Notes: a model not told the origin generated them from the sequence alone. A stretch of 64,000 nucleotides of DNA from Methylophilaceae bacterium (GCA_013141125.1 JABFRO010000001.1:1116001-1180000); one strand, 5' to 3'; shown: positions 7,953 through 17,890, counted from the first letter of the stretch. Made by a program: numbers and translations.

Positions 7953-8732
7953 TCAACCAAACTTACCGGTAATGTAATCTTCTGTTTCCTTACGCGTGGG
8001 ATGCGTGAAAATCGAGTCGGTATCGCCATATTCGATTAACTCGCCCAAATACATATAGGCGGTGTAGTCAGAGACACGCGCCGCCTGTTGCATATTGTGT
8101 GTCACCACTAAAATTGTCAATTTATTGCTTAACTCTGACATTAGCTCTTCAATATTGGCCGTAGCGATGGGATCAAGCGCTGAAGTAGGCTCATCAAACA
8201 GCATGATTTCAGGATCGGTTGCCAAAGCACGGGCAATACATAAGCGCTGCTGTTGGCCACCGGACAAATTAAACGCCAGATCCTGCAAACGATCTTTGAC
8301 TTCATTCCAGATGGCCGCACCCTTGAGTGCTTCTTCCACTTTTTCATCAATCAGACGTTTGTTTTTGATGTCGCGCACGCGCAGGCCATAAGCCACGTTT
8401 TCATAAATGGATTTGGGGAAAGGGTTGGGTTTCTGAAACACCATACTGATACGCATACGCACTTCAATTGGATCTACAGCCGGATCAAGAATATTGGTAT
8501 TATCAGGATGCATAACAATCTGGCCTTCATATTTATTGCCAGGATACAGATCATGCATACGGTTAAAGCAGCGTAAAAATGTGGATTTGCCACAGCCGGA
8601 TGGGCCGATCAAGGCCGTAATTTTATTTTCATAAAGTGGCATACTCAGATTTTTAACAGCCCTATTGCCACCGTTGTAAATAAAATTAAGATTACGTGCT
8701 TCTGCTTTAAGTGGGGTTGTGGCCGTTACCAT
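7953..8732 (-). CDS. pstB: Phosphate ABC transporter ATP-binding protein PstB
   Basis: The 259-residue ATPase of the high-affinity phosphate importer. Walker A (GPSGCGKST), the Q-loop QKPNPFP typical of PstB, the signature LSGGQQQR and Walker B ([13 protein letters not shown]) are all visible, and the C-terminus holds the family's [10 protein letters not shown] ending. It lies at the cytoplasmic face bound to PstC and PstA, whose genes lie directly upstream. Confidence 0.97.
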   Translation of the reverse strand: MVTATTPLKAEARNLNFIYNGGNRAVKNLSMPLYENKITALIGPSGCGKSTFLRCFNRMHDLYPGNKYEGQIVMHPDNTNILDPAVDPIEVRMRISMVFQKPNPFPKSIYENVAYGLRVRDIKNKRLIDEKVEEALKGAAIWNEVKDRLQDLAFNLSGGQQQRLCIARALATDPEIMLFDEPTSALDPIATANIEELMSELSNKLTILVVTHNMQQAARVSDYTAYMYLGELIEYGDTDSIFTHPTRKETEDYITGKFG

Positions 8733-8843
8733 CTAAATGATTTCCCTAATAATTTCAATAATGTTTCTAGCTGTATTGTTTTTTCGAATCTGCAACTTGG
8801 TTTCTTCTATCGTTTCGGTCTCACCATTACAAACCAGGCCGCT

Positions 8844-9842
8844 TTACCATTTGATGTTTTTGCGGATGCGGTAGCGTAGCCAAATCGCTGTACCATTCAT
8901 GAGCAAGGTGACCATGATAATGATAGCACCCGTGGCCGCTGCATTGACGTGAAAAGCGTGATCCGGGCGCGATAGCCAGTTAAACATTTGAATCGGCAAC
9001 ACGGTAAAGCCGGAGCTTAGCCATTCAAAGTTTAAATAAGGTGGCTCGGTACTGATAGGTGACGACGGTAAAAATGCAATGAAAGTCAATGCGCCTATGG
9101 TAATCACCGGTGCGGTTTCGCCCAATGCGCGTGCCATGCCAATAATCACACCGGTCAAAATGCCGCCGTAAGAGTATTTGACTATGTGATCAGCAACCAC
9201 TTGCCATTTGGTAGCCCCCACGGCATATGCGGCCTCGCGAATAGCGACTGGAATCGCGCGTATGGATTCCCGCGTGGCAACAATCACAATCGGCAAAATC
9301 AGCAAGCCCAAGGTGAGGCCGGCGGTGAGTATGCTTTGTCCCAGCCCCAAGCCATAGACAAACAAGCCCAAGGCCAGCAAACCATAAATAATGGAAGGCA
9401 CGCCAGCCAGATTGGAAACATTGATTTCAATCAGATCAGAAAACCAGTTTTTAGGCGCATATTCTTCCAGGTACAAGCCTGCTGCAACTCCCATAGGCAC
9501 AGCCACTAAAAATGTGATCGCCATGATAAGTGCCGAACCTACCCAAGCTGAAAGCAAACCCGCGTGCTCAGCACGTCTGGATGGAAAATCACTGAAAAAT
9601 TGCAGGTTAAAGCGTCCGGAACCATCCCTTATCAACTCAATGAATAGTGTTAACAAGGTGAGCAGGCCAATCATCAAAGCGATGAGGCCAATGATGGAAA
9701 ATATGTAATCGTTGAATTTATGCCGACGTATCATCGCCCGCACTGCATCCAGATTTTCCAGTACAGCAGCTTTATTGGTCGTGGCTTGATATTTCATAAG
9801 GTTTTTACTCGCATCATTATTTTTTCTGACATCATCATTCAT
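8844..9842 (-). CDS. pstA: Phosphate ABC transporter permease PstA
   Basis: A 332-residue permease with about six membrane segments. The EAA-type loop that contacts PstB is visible as REAAYAVGATKWQ, followed by GGILTGVIIGMARALGETAP, a hallmark of PstA/PstC. The first about 45 residues are polar, making it slightly longer than E. coli PstA; an internal ATG (MKYQATT in type) might be the true start. The gene is 15 bases after pstC. Confidence 0.95.
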   Translation of the reverse strand: MNDDVRKNNDASKNLMKYQATTNKAAVLENLDAVRAMIRRHKFNDYIFSIIGLIALMIGLLTLLTLFIELIRDGSGRFNLQFFSDFPSRRAEHAGLLSAWVGSALIMAITFLVAVPMGVAAGLYLEEYAPKNWFSDLIEINVSNLAGVPSIIYGLLALGLFVYGLGLGQSILTAGLTLGLLILPIVIVATRESIRAIPVAIREAAYAVGATKWQVVADHIVKYSYGGILTGVIIGMARALGETAPVITIGALTFIAFLPSSPISTEPPYLNFEWLSSGFTVLPIQMFNWLSRPDHAFHVNAAATGAIIIMVTLLMNGTAIWLRYRIRKNIKW

Positions 9843-9857
9843 CTTGACCCTACGCGC

Positions 9858-10838
9858 CTAGTATTTTTGACGATATTTTTTGCGCACCCAATGCCCGAGA
9901 ATGTTGAAGATCAAGGTCATCACCATCAATACCAGGCCGGCAGCAAAAATGCTCTGATAGCCAATACTGCCGTGGGGCAAATCACCCAATGCTACTTGCA
10001 CGATATAAGCCGTGATGGTGGCGGCACTTTCCATGGGATTAAACGTGAGGTTGGGTTGTTGTCCGGCCGCAATGGCAACTACCATGGTTTCCCCCACAGC
10101 ACGCGAAATACCCAGAATATAGGCGGCAATAATGCCGGAAATTGCCGCTGGCGTGACCACACGTATCGCGGTTTGAAAGCGCGTGGCACCCATGGCATAA
10201 GAGCCTTCGCGCATACTCATCGGCACGGCGCGCATGGCATCTTCAGCCACGGAACTGATATAAGGAATAATCATGATGCCCATGACAATACCTGGCCCCA
10301 ACATGTTAAAGCTGGGCAACTCTGGAAATATTTTTTGCAGCATGGGTGTGACAAAAAACAAGGCAAAATAACCAAACACCACAGTAGGTACACCCACTAA
10401 TAATTCCAGAATCGGCTTAACCGTTTCACGCACTTTGTGTGTAGCAAACTCGGAAAGATAAATTGCCCCTATGGTACCGATAGGGATAGCAACAGCCAGC
10501 GCAACCGCCGATGTGGTCAAGGTGCCGGATACCAGCGGCATAATGCCAAAATGAGCATCTTCAAATAAGGGTGTCCACTGCGTATCGGTAAAAAAATCCA
10601 CCAGCGACACGGCTTTGAAAAAGGTGAGTGATTCATAAAGCAAAACGCCAACAATGGCGAATGTCGTAGCTACTGCCGAGAGCGCTGCCAGCATCAGAAT
10701 CAATTCAATCACACGTTCTTTGATATTGCGCCGGATATTTTTAGCCAACCTGGGGCTGATGGTTAGATTAACTGGATTTGTTAGCACTTGAGTTGCCATA
10801 TGAGTTGGATGAGACCTGTGGATTGTAGCGGAATCCAT
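9858..10838 (-). CDS. pstC: Phosphate ABC transporter permease PstC
   Basis: A 326-residue inner-membrane permease with the coupling loop MREGSYAMGATRFQ and the family motif GISRAVGETMVV. It pairs with PstA to form the phosphate channel. The ATG at 10838 has no clear ribosome-binding site; MATQ (10799) is a possible alternative. It is separated from pstS by 88 bases holding a strong hairpin, which may uncouple the levels of the two genes. Confidence 0.95.
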   Translation of the reverse strand: MDSATIHRSHPTHMATQVLTNPVNLTISPRLAKNIRRNIKERVIELILMLAALSAVATTFAIVGVLLYESLTFFKAVSLVDFFTDTQWTPLFEDAHFGIMPLVSGTLTTSAVALAVAIPIGTIGAIYLSEFATHKVRETVKPILELLVGVPTVVFGYFALFFVTPMLQKIFPELPSFNMLGPGIVMGIMIIPYISSVAEDAMRAVPMSMREGSYAMGATRFQTAIRVVTPAAISGIIAAYILGISRAVGETMVVAIAAGQQPNLTFNPMESAATITAYIVQVALGDLPHGSIGYQSIFAAGLVLMVMTLIFNILGHWVRKKYRQKY

Positions 10839-10885
10839 TTAAACATGGATAGAGATCCGGATAATTTTGCCTTCATGATTAAGGC

Positions 10886-10915
10886 AACAAGGAGCCGTAT
10901 CAACGGCTCCTTGTT
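10886..10915 (-). other. 13-bp hairpin between pstS and pstC
   Basis: A perfect 13-base-pair stem (AACAAGGAGCCGT and its complement) with a four-base loop, read on the minus strand just after pstS. There is no proper U-run after it, so it is a weak terminator at best. Such structures after binding-protein genes commonly protect the upstream mRNA or allow partial termination, giving more PstS than permease. That role is inferred. Confidence 0.7.
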
Positions 10916-10926
10916 TATAGCGAATG

Positions 10927-11940
10927 TTACTTGATGCGTTTTAACAACTCTTCAATCTTGACACCCACTTCCGGCACACCACCAAAGCCAGTACCAGGTT
11001 TCAGCGCTTTCCAATGTGCAGTAACCGCTGAATATTCATTGCTAGGTAAAGGGATGTATTTCACTTCTTTTACCAGCTTAGGTGCATTAGCCAAATAATA
11101 ATCTATAAAAGCTTTAACTTCCGGCTTGAATGCCGCCGCAGTGGCATTGACATAAATGAAAAGTGGGCGTGACAGTGGTTGGTAAGTCCCGTTTTTTACT
11201 GTTTCAGGGGATGGCGATACGGCCGGCGCACCCGCTTTGGCAATAATGGGTACAGCCTTGAGCTTGCCCTGATTTTCTTCAAAATAAGCATAGCCAAAGT
11301 AACCCAGTGCATTGGCATCACCAGACACGCCCTGCACTAATACATTGTCATCTTCTGAAGCCGTAAAATCACCACGGCTGGATTTGGCCTTGCCGTTAAT
11401 GGCTTCAGTGAAATAATCAAACGTACCGGAATCAGAGCCGGCACCAAATAACTTGAGCGGTGCTGCAGGCCAGGCCGCATTGACTTGATTCCAAGTCTTG
11501 ATTTTTCCCTGCGCTGAAGGCTCCCACATTTTTTTCAGCTCATCCACGGTCAAACTTTTGACGAAATTATTTTTTGTACTGACAACAACGGTAAGCGCAT
11601 CGTAAGCAATCGGCAACTCGATGTATTGAATACCCGCTTCTTTACAAGCTTCCATCTCCTTGGTCAAAATAGGACGCGAAGCTTCTGAAATATCGGTTTC
11701 GCCACGGCAGAATTTTTTGAAGCCACCGCCAGTGCCGGAGATGCCAACTGTAACCTTAATCTTTTTTTCTTTCTGGAAATCCTCAGCAACCGCTTCGGTG
11801 ATGGGAAATACGGTACTGGAACCATCAATCTTGATAATTTTTTCAGCGGCTTGTACTGGCGCGCCGGAAAAAGTCATAGCGACAAACGTAGCCATGCCCA
11901 GTGTTTTAACGAATTTTGTTGCTACCAATTTTGAATGCAT
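10927..11940 (-). CDS. pstS: Periplasmic phosphate-binding protein PstS
   Basis: A 337-residue secreted protein. A Sec signal peptide ends near AQAAE (about residue 32). The mature part opens [12 protein letters not shown] and contains [19 protein letters not shown] and [11 protein letters not shown], the phosphate-ligand loops of PstS. It delivers phosphate to PstCAB. Upstream lie three Pho-box repeats (12025-12053), and downstream a hairpin separates it from pstC. Confidence 0.97.
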   Translation of the reverse strand: MHSKLVATKFVKTLGMATFVAMTFSGAPVQAAEKIIKIDGSSTVFPITEAVAEDFQKEKKIKVTVGISGTGGGFKKFCRGETDISEASRPILTKEMEACKEAGIQYIELPIAYDALTVVVSTKNNFVKSLTVDELKKMWEPSAQGKIKTWNQVNAAWPAAPLKLFGAGSDSGTFDYFTEAINGKAKSSRGDFTASEDDNVLVQGVSGDANALGYFGYAYFEENQGKLKAVPIIAKAGAPAVSPSPETVKNGTYQPLSRPLFIYVNATAAAFKPEVKAFIDYYLANAPKLVKEVKYIPLPSNEYSAVTAHWKALKPGTGFGGVPEVGVKIEELLKRIK

Positions 11941-12024
11941 AAAATCTCCAATTAATTAAGTATTACTTTGCTGCCTTGCACATCCCACTTTTCACGAGCA
12001 CCATCTTTGCATGCCTTTCACTTT

Positions 12025-12053
12025 AAACAAAGTTTATTACAAATTTGTGACAA
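12025..12053 (-). promoter_or_regulatory. Pho box (three 7-bp repeats) upstream of pstS
   Basis: On the minus strand the sequence reads TTGTCAC-AAAT-TTGTAAT-AAAC-TTTGTTT: three 7-base units at an exact 11-base period, matching the PhoB-binding pattern (CTGTCAT with 4-base A/T spacers). It lies 85 bases before the pstS start codon. PhoB made from the upstream gene should bind here and recruit sigma-70 polymerase under phosphate starvation; binding itself is inferred. Confidence 0.8.
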
Positions 12054-12056
12054 GAG

Positions 12057-13379
12057 TTAAGATTTAAGACTGGAAGCGGGGGTTTTGTGCACAATTCTGT
12101 TGAATGGAAACACCGCAGAAAAGGTACTACCCTCCCCCGGCTTGCTTTCAATCTCAAGCCTGGCCTGATGACGAATCAAAATATGTTTAACAATAGACAG
12201 CCCCAAACCCGTACCGCCAGTTTCGCGACTGCGGCTGCTATCAACGCGGTAAAAACGTTCAGTAAGGCGGGAAATATGCTGTTGTTCTATGCCGATACCG
12301 CTATCTTTCACACTAAAAACCGCCTCTTCTCCGCGTGTTTTCCAGCTAATGGCCACATGGCCACCTTCTGGCGTATAGCGGACAGCATTACTCACCAGAT
12401 TACCAAATGCACTATGCAGCTCTGTTGAGGCACCGGTTAATCCAAGACCCGGCTCTGCTACAAGACTAATTTTATGCGCTCCCTTGCTCAACTCGCGGGA
12501 TTCGTTCATCACCTGATTGAGCAATAAACCCACATCAACTTCTGTATCCTGTGGTGCAGTACGCCCATTCTCAAGCTGAGATAATGTGAGCAGATCCTCA
12601 ACCAGATGCCGCATACGTTCAGCTTGCTTGAGCATCAGGGTAAAATATTGACGCTGCCCTTCCGGCACTGCACCATCCATATCGGACAAAGTTTCCAGAA
12701 AACCGCCAATGACAGTCAATGGCGTACGTAATTCATGCGAAACATTGGCGATGAAATCGCGACGCATGGTATCCAGCTTTTCCTGTTGACTAACATCACG
12801 GCAAATGAGCAATTTTTGGCCGGCACCAAAGGACACGAATTGAATTTCCAGGATAAGATCCTGATGCTGCCATGACCTTAAGCGGAAAGTATTCGTGTAA
12901 TCATGCATCTGCAAACATTGAATAAACTCTGGCTGACGTACCAGATAATAGATAGGCTGACCGACATCTTGCGCTAACGACAAGCCCAACAAACGCTCTG
13001 CAGCTGCATTGCACCAATCAATGCGATCCTTGTCATTTAGCGCGACTACGCCATCGGGTAAGGCGCTGGCGGCATCGCGGTAGCGATCAAGGGCTGAAAT
13101 AAATTGGGTTTGGCTACTGCTATGGCTGCGTTGCAGCTGATGCAGATCGGAAAACACATGCTCCCAAATACCGGCACCATGCGGCACCGTCAATGACGCA
13201 GGTTTTTTAAGCCAGCGCTGTAATTGATATAGCCAGCGTAAATGGCTAACGAGATAGACAGTTACGACAATGGAGTAAGTCCATAAAGCCGCCGCTTCAC
13301 CTTTAACCAGCCCAATAATCAGGCAGAAAATAGCAAGTGCTACGGCGAGCCAAAATGCGTTCCAGCGAATATCTTGCAC
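12057..13379 (-). CDS. phoR: Phosphate regulon sensor kinase PhoR
   Basis: A 440-residue histidine kinase with two N-terminal membrane segments (about residues 8-45), a linker, a PAS domain (residues about 95-190), the H-box DFIANVSHELRTPLTV with the phospho-acceptor His, and a C-terminal HATPase with N-box NLVSNAVRYTP and GTGLGLSIV. It phosphorylates PhoB when Pst/PhoU report low phosphate. It follows phoB after 37 bases. Confidence 0.95.
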   Translation of the reverse strand: MQDIRWNAFWLAVALAIFCLIIGLVKGEAAALWTYSIVVTVYLVSHLRWLYQLQRWLKKPASLTVPHGAGIWEHVFSDLHQLQRSHSSSQTQFISALDRYRDAASALPDGVVALNDKDRIDWCNAAAERLLGLSLAQDVGQPIYYLVRQPEFIQCLQMHDYTNTFRLRSWQHQDLILEIQFVSFGAGQKLLICRDVSQQEKLDTMRRDFIANVSHELRTPLTVIGGFLETLSDMDGAVPEGQRQYFTLMLKQAERMRHLVEDLLTLSQLENGRTAPQDTEVDVGLLLNQVMNESRELSKGAHKISLVAEPGLGLTGASTELHSAFGNLVSNAVRYTPEGGHVAISWKTRGEEAVFSVKDSGIGIEQQHISRLTERFYRVDSSRSRETGGTGLGLSIVKHILIRHQARLEIESKPGEGSTFSAVFPFNRIVHKTPASSLKS

Positions 13380-13416
13380 AAATTACCTTAGTTAAAAAAT
13401 TCAGAAACATTATCAG

Positions 13417-14103
13417 CTATTGTGCTGAAAAACGGTAGCCAGCTCCACGCACCGTTTGAATCAAATCCTCATGGCCTGTAGCCGTTAATGCTTTTCTTAA
13501 TCGGCGAATATGCACATCCACGGTGCGGTCTTCCACATAGACACCATCGCCCCATACGCGATCCAATACCTGGCTACGAGAATGCACACGCTCGGGATTG
13601 GACATAAAGTAATGCAACAGACGAAATTCCGTTGGCCCCAAATCCAGCGTGGCACCATTGCCAGAAACACGGTGCGCGCCGGGATCCAGACGCAGACCAC
13701 CAAACTCTATCGGATCATCGGTCATTTGCGGAGCACTGCGACGCAATACCGCCTTGATACGCGCATTTAATTCGCGCGGGCTAAATGGCTTGGTCACATA
13801 ATCATCTGCGCCCACTTCCAGACCACGCACCTTGTCAATTTCTTCACCGCGCGCGGTCAAAATAATAATGGGAATGCTTTTGGTAAATTCGTCCGATTTC
13901 AACTTTCGCGCAAATTCAATGCCACTCATACCCGGTAACATCCAATCCAGTAGAATCAAATCCGGTAATGTTTCACGCATGAGCATTTGCGCCTGCTCAA
14001 CACTCAACGCGCGTATGGCGTTGTGTCCTGCTTGTGTAATATTTAATGCAAGCAATTCCTGAATAGCAGGCTCATCTTCTACAACCAAAATACAGGCTGG
14101 CAT
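13417..14103 (-). CDS. phoB: Phosphate regulon response regulator PhoB
   Basis: A 228-residue OmpR-type regulator. The receiver domain has the acidic pair near residue 9 (VEDEP), phospho-acceptor Asp in LILLDWMLPGMSG, and the switch Thr/Lys in LTARGE and VTKPFSP. The C-terminal winged helix ends with DVHIRRLRKAL and VRGAGYRF. It activates pst and phosphate-scavenging genes; a Pho box in its own promoter indicates autoregulation. Confidence 0.97.
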   Translation of the reverse strand: MPACILVVEDEPAIQELLALNITQAGHNAIRALSVEQAQMLMRETLPDLILLDWMLPGMSGIEFARKLKSDEFTKSIPIIILTARGEEIDKVRGLEVGADDYVTKPFSPRELNARIKAVLRRSAPQMTDDPIEFGGLRLDPGAHRVSGNGATLDLGPTEFRLLHYFMSNPERVHSRSQVLDRVWGDGVYVEDRTVDVHIRRLRKALTATGHEDLIQTVRGAGYRFSAQ

Positions 14104-14153
14104 AATTTATCCTTCCATTTTCAAACGATGGTTTATTAAGTCCCACTTAATAT

Positions 14154-14182
14154 ATGAAGATAATATGACAACTTGATGACAA
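14154..14182 (-). promoter_or_regulatory. Pho box (three 7-bp repeats) upstream of phoB
   Basis: Read on the minus strand: TTGTCAT-CAAG-TTGTCAT-ATTA-TCTTCAT. Two units are identical and near the CTGTCAT consensus; the third is degenerate but keeps the 11-base period. It lies about 50 bases before the phoB start, in the space shared with the divergent HEAT-repeat gene. It indicates that phoBR is under its own control. Confidence 0.85.
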
Positions 14183-14245
14183 CCATTGTGGCATGATAAG
14201 TTGTCTTTGAATTATCTGCCAAATAATCTGTGGAGCTATTGAGTT

Positions 14246-15046
14246 ATGACCAAGCGAATCGGCGCGAGCAGTAAAGAGTCCATAGACCCGGCTGTCTTGC
14301 AACAACTGAATGCAGGAAGCATGGAATCTGCCACGCTATCGGAAGCTCTGGCAGTGGATTTCAGCGTGCTCATGGCACATGCGGTATCCGAAATGAGCCG
14401 CGATGGCATTACGCAATTACAGCAGGCACACGCGCTGGGTATTACCAAAAGAATGGAGTTGGCTGCTAATGTGCTGGTCAATCACTTGGGCGATCAAGCT
14501 TTTGATGCATTTTGCAATCACGCTTCGGATACCGTGCGTGGCTGGGCCGCTTATATTGTGGGACTTAATCCGAATTTACCACTGAAAGAAAAACTGCTAA
14601 TGATCCAACCCTTGGCGGATGATGCCCATTTTGGTGTGAGGGAATGGGCCTGGCTGGCCTTGCGCCCCGCTATCGCGCAGGATATTAAACAGTCCATTGC
14701 TCTGTTTATGCCGTGGATAGCCAACCCTTCAGAAAATATACGGCGTTTTGCTATTGAATCCACACGACCGCGCGGTGTCTGGTGCAAGCATATTCCAGCA
14801 CTTAAAACTTGCCCGGCCATAGGCGAATCCCTGCTTGATGGTGTGATGGCAGATGCATCGCGCTATGTGCAGAATTCATGCGCCAATTGGTTAAATGATG
14901 CGGGGAAAAGTGATGTTGAATGGGTAAAACGCTACTGTGAAAAATGGCGTGCAGAAAGTTCTTCAGAGGCGGTTACTTACATCAGCAGGCGTGCCCTGCG
15001 CAATGTTTCTGCTGACACTGATTACAAGTCCGTCACACCGACGTAA
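14246..15046 (+). CDS. HEAT-repeat protein, DNA alkylation repair (AlkC/AlkD-like) family
   Basis: A 266-residue helical-repeat protein. The segment WIANPSENIRRFAIESTRPRG, with downstream SRYVQNSCANWLNDAGKSD, matches the AlkC/AlkD-type HEAT glycosylase pattern in which repeated helices grip DNA and excise alkylated purines. I do not see the AlkD catalytic Trp/Asp with certainty, so activity is unproven. It is divergent from phoB. The stop codon lies inside a hairpin repeat (15035-15054), so the last few residues may have been added by that repeat. Confidence 0.7.
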   Translation: MTKRIGASSKESIDPAVLQQLNAGSMESATLSEALAVDFSVLMAHAVSEMSRDGITQLQQAHALGITKRMELAANVLVNHLGDQAFDAFCNHASDTVRGWAAYIVGLNPNLPLKEKLLMIQPLADDAHFGVREWAWLALRPAIAQDIKQSIALFMPWIANPSENIRRFAIESTRPRGVWCKHIPALKTCPAIGESLLDGVMADASRYVQNSCANWLNDAGKSDVEWVKRYCEKWRAESSSEAVTYISRRALRNVSADTDYKSVTPT

Positions 15047-15096
15047 GTCGGTGTCCAGCGCCGTTAAGTCACCGCATTCCGACACTCAAAGGAATG
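15035..15096. repeat. REP-like palindromic repeat pair
   Basis: Two hairpins in a row: ACACCGAC-GTAA-GTCGGTGT (15035-15054, perfect 8-bp stem) and CATTCC with GGAATG (15075-15080 and 15091-15096). The layout resembles the intergenic repeats of many betaproteobacteria (CCGGCGTAAGCCGG-type units). It sits between the convergent HEAT-repeat gene and ppa, overlaps the 3' end of the former, and may end transcription from one or both sides. Confidence 0.55.
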
Positions 15097-15123
15097 ACGA
15101 ACTTGGACTAAATCAGTGTTTCC

Positions 15124-15651
15124 TTAGCCTTTATATCTGGCCACGCTGGCCAGAATTTCCTGCTTGGTTTCGTCCACGCCTACCCAAGCCCCCACCTTGA
15201 CCCATTTGCCTTTTTCCAGATCTTTGTAATGTTCAAAAAAGTGGGCAATCGGTGCGATCGTCCACTCAGGTATATCTTTGTAGGATTGCACGTCTTTGTA
15301 TAAGCCACAGATTTTATCCACAGGCACGGCCAGTACTTTGGCATCAATGCCGGATTCATCTTCCATGGTCAACATGCCAATGGGACGGCAGCGAATCACC
15401 ACGCCGGGTTGCAGCGGGATTGGGGTTAGCACCAGCACATCGGTGGGGTCGCCATCTTCTGACAAGGTATTGGGAATGTAGCCATAATTACAGGGGTAAT
15501 GCATGGATGTCCCCATGAAACGGTCAACAAACACGGCACCGGATTCTTTATCTACTTCAAACTTGATCGGCTCGCCACGCATGGAAATTTCAATAATGAC
15601 ATTGAAATCATTGGGTACATCCTTACCTGCCGGGACTTTATTTAGAGACAT
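15124..15651 (-). CDS. ppa: Inorganic pyrophosphatase
   Basis: A 175-residue family I soluble pyrophosphatase that hydrolyses the PPi released in biosynthesis. The motif [11 protein letters not shown] with its metal-binding aspartates, FKVEKE-like [14 protein letters not shown] and the C-terminal [15 protein letters not shown] are all present. Length matches the bacterial family. It lies in a minus-strand group with the YkvA-like gene, purC and suhB. Confidence 0.97.
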   Translation of the reverse strand: MSLNKVPAGKDVPNDFNVIIEISMRGEPIKFEVDKESGAVFVDRFMGTSMHYPCNYGYIPNTLSEDGDPTDVLVLTPIPLQPGVVIRCRPIGMLTMEDESGIDAKVLAVPVDKICGLYKDVQSYKDIPEWTIAPIAHFFEHYKDLEKGKWVKVGAWVGVDETKQEILASVARYKG

Positions 15652-15725
15652 TCTGGTCTATCCTTTAACATTAATAAAATTTAAATTTTGGTAAAAAAAT
15701 ACGTTTTTCCTGCTACTTTTCCAGC

Positions 15726-16007
15726 CTAGCTCGGCTTTGTTACTTGCTGACGACATTCCGCCACTACTGCATCCGGAATCAATCTCAGCGCCAGATAAAT
15801 CAATCCCGGCACAATTAAAGCATCATCCAGATGACCAATAACCGGAATGAAGTCAGGAATCAAATCAAAGGGTAACAACACGTAGCCTATAGCCAGCCCC
15901 AGTAACACTTTGGCTAGTAACGGCGTTTGCGCATGGCTTAAAACCAGACGATAAACCGCCAGCTCGGTTTTTAAATACTGCGCAATTTGTTTAAGATTGG
16001 TTTGCAT
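15726..16007 (-). CDS. YkvA-family (DUF1232) membrane protein
   Basis: A 93-residue protein with the DUF1232 signature: KVLLGLAIGYVLLPFDLIPDFIP followed by GHLDDALIVPGLIYLALRLIP. It probably has two membrane segments around a PFDLIPD turn. Its function is unknown. It lies just downstream of purC on the same strand. Confidence 0.85.
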   Translation of the reverse strand: MQTNLKQIAQYLKTELAVYRLVLSHAQTPLLAKVLLGLAIGYVLLPFDLIPDFIPVIGHLDDALIVPGLIYLALRLIPDAVVAECRQQVTKPS

Positions 16008-16030
16008 TTGAATTCAGATTGCGTCAACGA

Positions 16031-16942
16031 TTAATCCAGCGTTTTACCCGTCAATTGTGTATACGCCGCATGATATTTCTCACTGGTTTTAGCCGCCACT
16101 TCGGCTGGCAACTCCGGCCCGGGTGATTTTTTATTCCAACCGGAAACCTCCAGCCAATCACGCACGTATTGCTTGTCAAAACTGGGCGGATTTTTACCTT
16201 CCACATAGCTTTCTGCCGGCCAGAACCGTGAGGAATCCGGTGTAAGCACTTCATCGATCAAATATAGCGTGCCTGCGTCATCCAGACCAAATTCAAACTT
16301 GGTATCGGCAATGATAATGCCGCGTGTCAGCGCATAATCGGCGGCTTCCTTGTACAGCTGAATGCTGATTCGACCAACTTGATCTGCCAGCGCTTGCCCC
16401 AGTAGTTCTGCGGTTTTTACCAATGTGATATTTTCATCATGATCGCCTATTGCCGCCTTGCTGGAAGGTGTAAAGATAGGTTCAGGCAGCTTGGAAGCTT
16501 CCTGCAATCCGGCAGGCAAGGCAATGCCGCAGACGGTCTGGCTTATTTGGTATTCTTTCCAGCCAGAACCTGCCAAATAACCGCGTACGATGGCCTCAAT
16601 CGGTAACGGTTTGAGTTTTTTAACCACAATCGCACGCTTACCCAATTGCGCCTGATCTGCCACATCACTCACCACGCTATTGGGGTCTATACCGGTCAAA
16701 TGATTGGGGACAATGTGCTGGAGTTTGGCAAACCAGAAATTGGCAATTTCCGTCAGCACCGCACCTTTGCCCGCAATAGGCGTAGGCAGCACCACATCAA
16801 AAGCCGATAAACGGTCAGTCGTTACAATCAACATGCGCTCGGCATCTATGTCATAAATATCGCGCACTTTGCCTTGATTAATCATAGGCAAACTTTTAAT
16901 GCTGGTGTTCAAAAGAGTTTGGTTCAAAAGCGCTTGGCTCAT
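16031..16942 (-). CDS. purC: Phosphoribosylaminoimidazole-succinocarboxamide synthase PurC
   Basis: SAICAR synthase (303 residues), which joins CAIR and aspartate with ATP in purine synthesis. It carries GKVRDIYDI at the N-terminus, VVKKLKPLPIEAIVRGYLAGSGWKEY-type sequence, IGDHDENI and DTKFEFG. It is the long form common in betaproteobacteria and yeast rather than the 237-residue E. coli form. The start touches the suhB stop. Confidence 0.97.
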   Translation of the reverse strand: MSQALLNQTLLNTSIKSLPMINQGKVRDIYDIDAERMLIVTTDRLSAFDVVLPTPIAGKGAVLTEIANFWFAKLQHIVPNHLTGIDPNSVVSDVADQAQLGKRAIVVKKLKPLPIEAIVRGYLAGSGWKEYQISQTVCGIALPAGLQEASKLPEPIFTPSSKAAIGDHDENITLVKTAELLGQALADQVGRISIQLYKEAADYALTRGIIIADTKFEFGLDDAGTLYLIDEVLTPDSSRFWPAESYVEGKNPPSFDKQYVRDWLEVSGWNKKSPGPELPAEVAAKTSEKYHAAYTQLTGKTLD

Positions 16943-17799
16943 TATTCCTCCGTGTCGGTCTGTTCTGCGGTGTCTGTATGCACTATTTTTTCGGCAATTT
17001 TTGATCTGAGTGCATCGGTTAAATGCGGTGCCAGGGTTTGCAGCATTTGTGAAAACACCTTGGGATTGCCAGCCACGATATTACCGGTCTCCAGCCAGCT
17101 ATCGTTACCTTCAAAATCGCCGACAATGCCGCCCGCTTCCTGTACCAATAGCGCACCGGCCGCAATATCCCATTTGGACAGACCTATCTCCCAGAAGCCA
17201 TCGTACCAACCGGCAGCCACATAAGCCAAATCCAAGGCAGCGGAACCTGGACGACGCAACCCGGCAGTTTTTTTAATCATGTCCTTGAACATGGCCAAAT
17301 AAGTATCCAAATGCTGAAAATCACGAAATGGAAAGCCCGTGCCAATAATTGAATCCTGCAACTTGGGACGGCTGGTCACACGAATACGCTTATCGTTCAA
17401 ATAGGCACCACGGCCACGCGTGGCAGTAAATAAATCGTTGCGGTTTGGGTCATAAACCACCGCTTGCGTCAGCACGCCATTTTGTTGCAGAGCAATGGAA
17501 ATACAGTATTGCGGAAAACCATGCAGGAAATTGGTGGTGCCATCCAGCGGATCAATAATCCAGATATTGTCGGATTCCAGATTGGAAGTGCCACTTTCTT
17601 CGCCAATAAAACCATGGTCAGGGTAAGCATCGCGTAATGTTTCAATGATTTCACGTTCTGCGGCACGGTCTACCTCCGTGACAAAATCATTATAAGTTTT
17701 ACTTTGGATTTTAAGCGCGCCTACATCTTGTGATGCCCGAGTAATGATATTGCCAGCGCGACGTGCGGCTTTCACCGCAATAGTTAATATGGGATGCAT
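16942..17799 (-). CDS. suhB: Inositol monophosphatase family protein SuhB
   Basis: A 285-residue Mg2+-dependent phosphatase. The metal motifs [20 protein letters not shown] and [15 protein letters not shown] are clear. In E. coli SuhB also binds NusA and joins the rRNA antitermination complex. The stop and the purC start share one base at 16942, so the two are probably co-translated. It is divergent from trmJ. Confidence 0.93.
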   Translation of the reverse strand: MHPILTIAVKAARRAGNIITRASQDVGALKIQSKTYNDFVTEVDRAAEREIIETLRDAYPDHGFIGEESGTSNLESDNIWIIDPLDGTTNFLHGFPQYCISIALQQNGVLTQAVVYDPNRNDLFTATRGRGAYLNDKRIRVTSRPKLQDSIIGTGFPFRDFQHLDTYLAMFKDMIKKTAGLRRPGSAALDLAYVAAGWYDGFWEIGLSKWDIAAGALLVQEAGGIVGDFEGNDSWLETGNIVAGNPKVFSQMLQTLAPHLTDALRSKIAEKIVHTDTAEQTDTEE

Positions 17800-17890
17800 A
17801 AATTTTCCGTTTAAGCCTGTGCATGAAACAATTTTCAGGCAAGGATGGTGATTAAAGAGCTGTTAAAATAGCATTTTAAAGCGAATCGTC

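Noticed and set aside
9720-10400. Plus-strand 226-codon frame over pstA-pstC
   Set aside because: His-rich shadow of the permease gene pstC.
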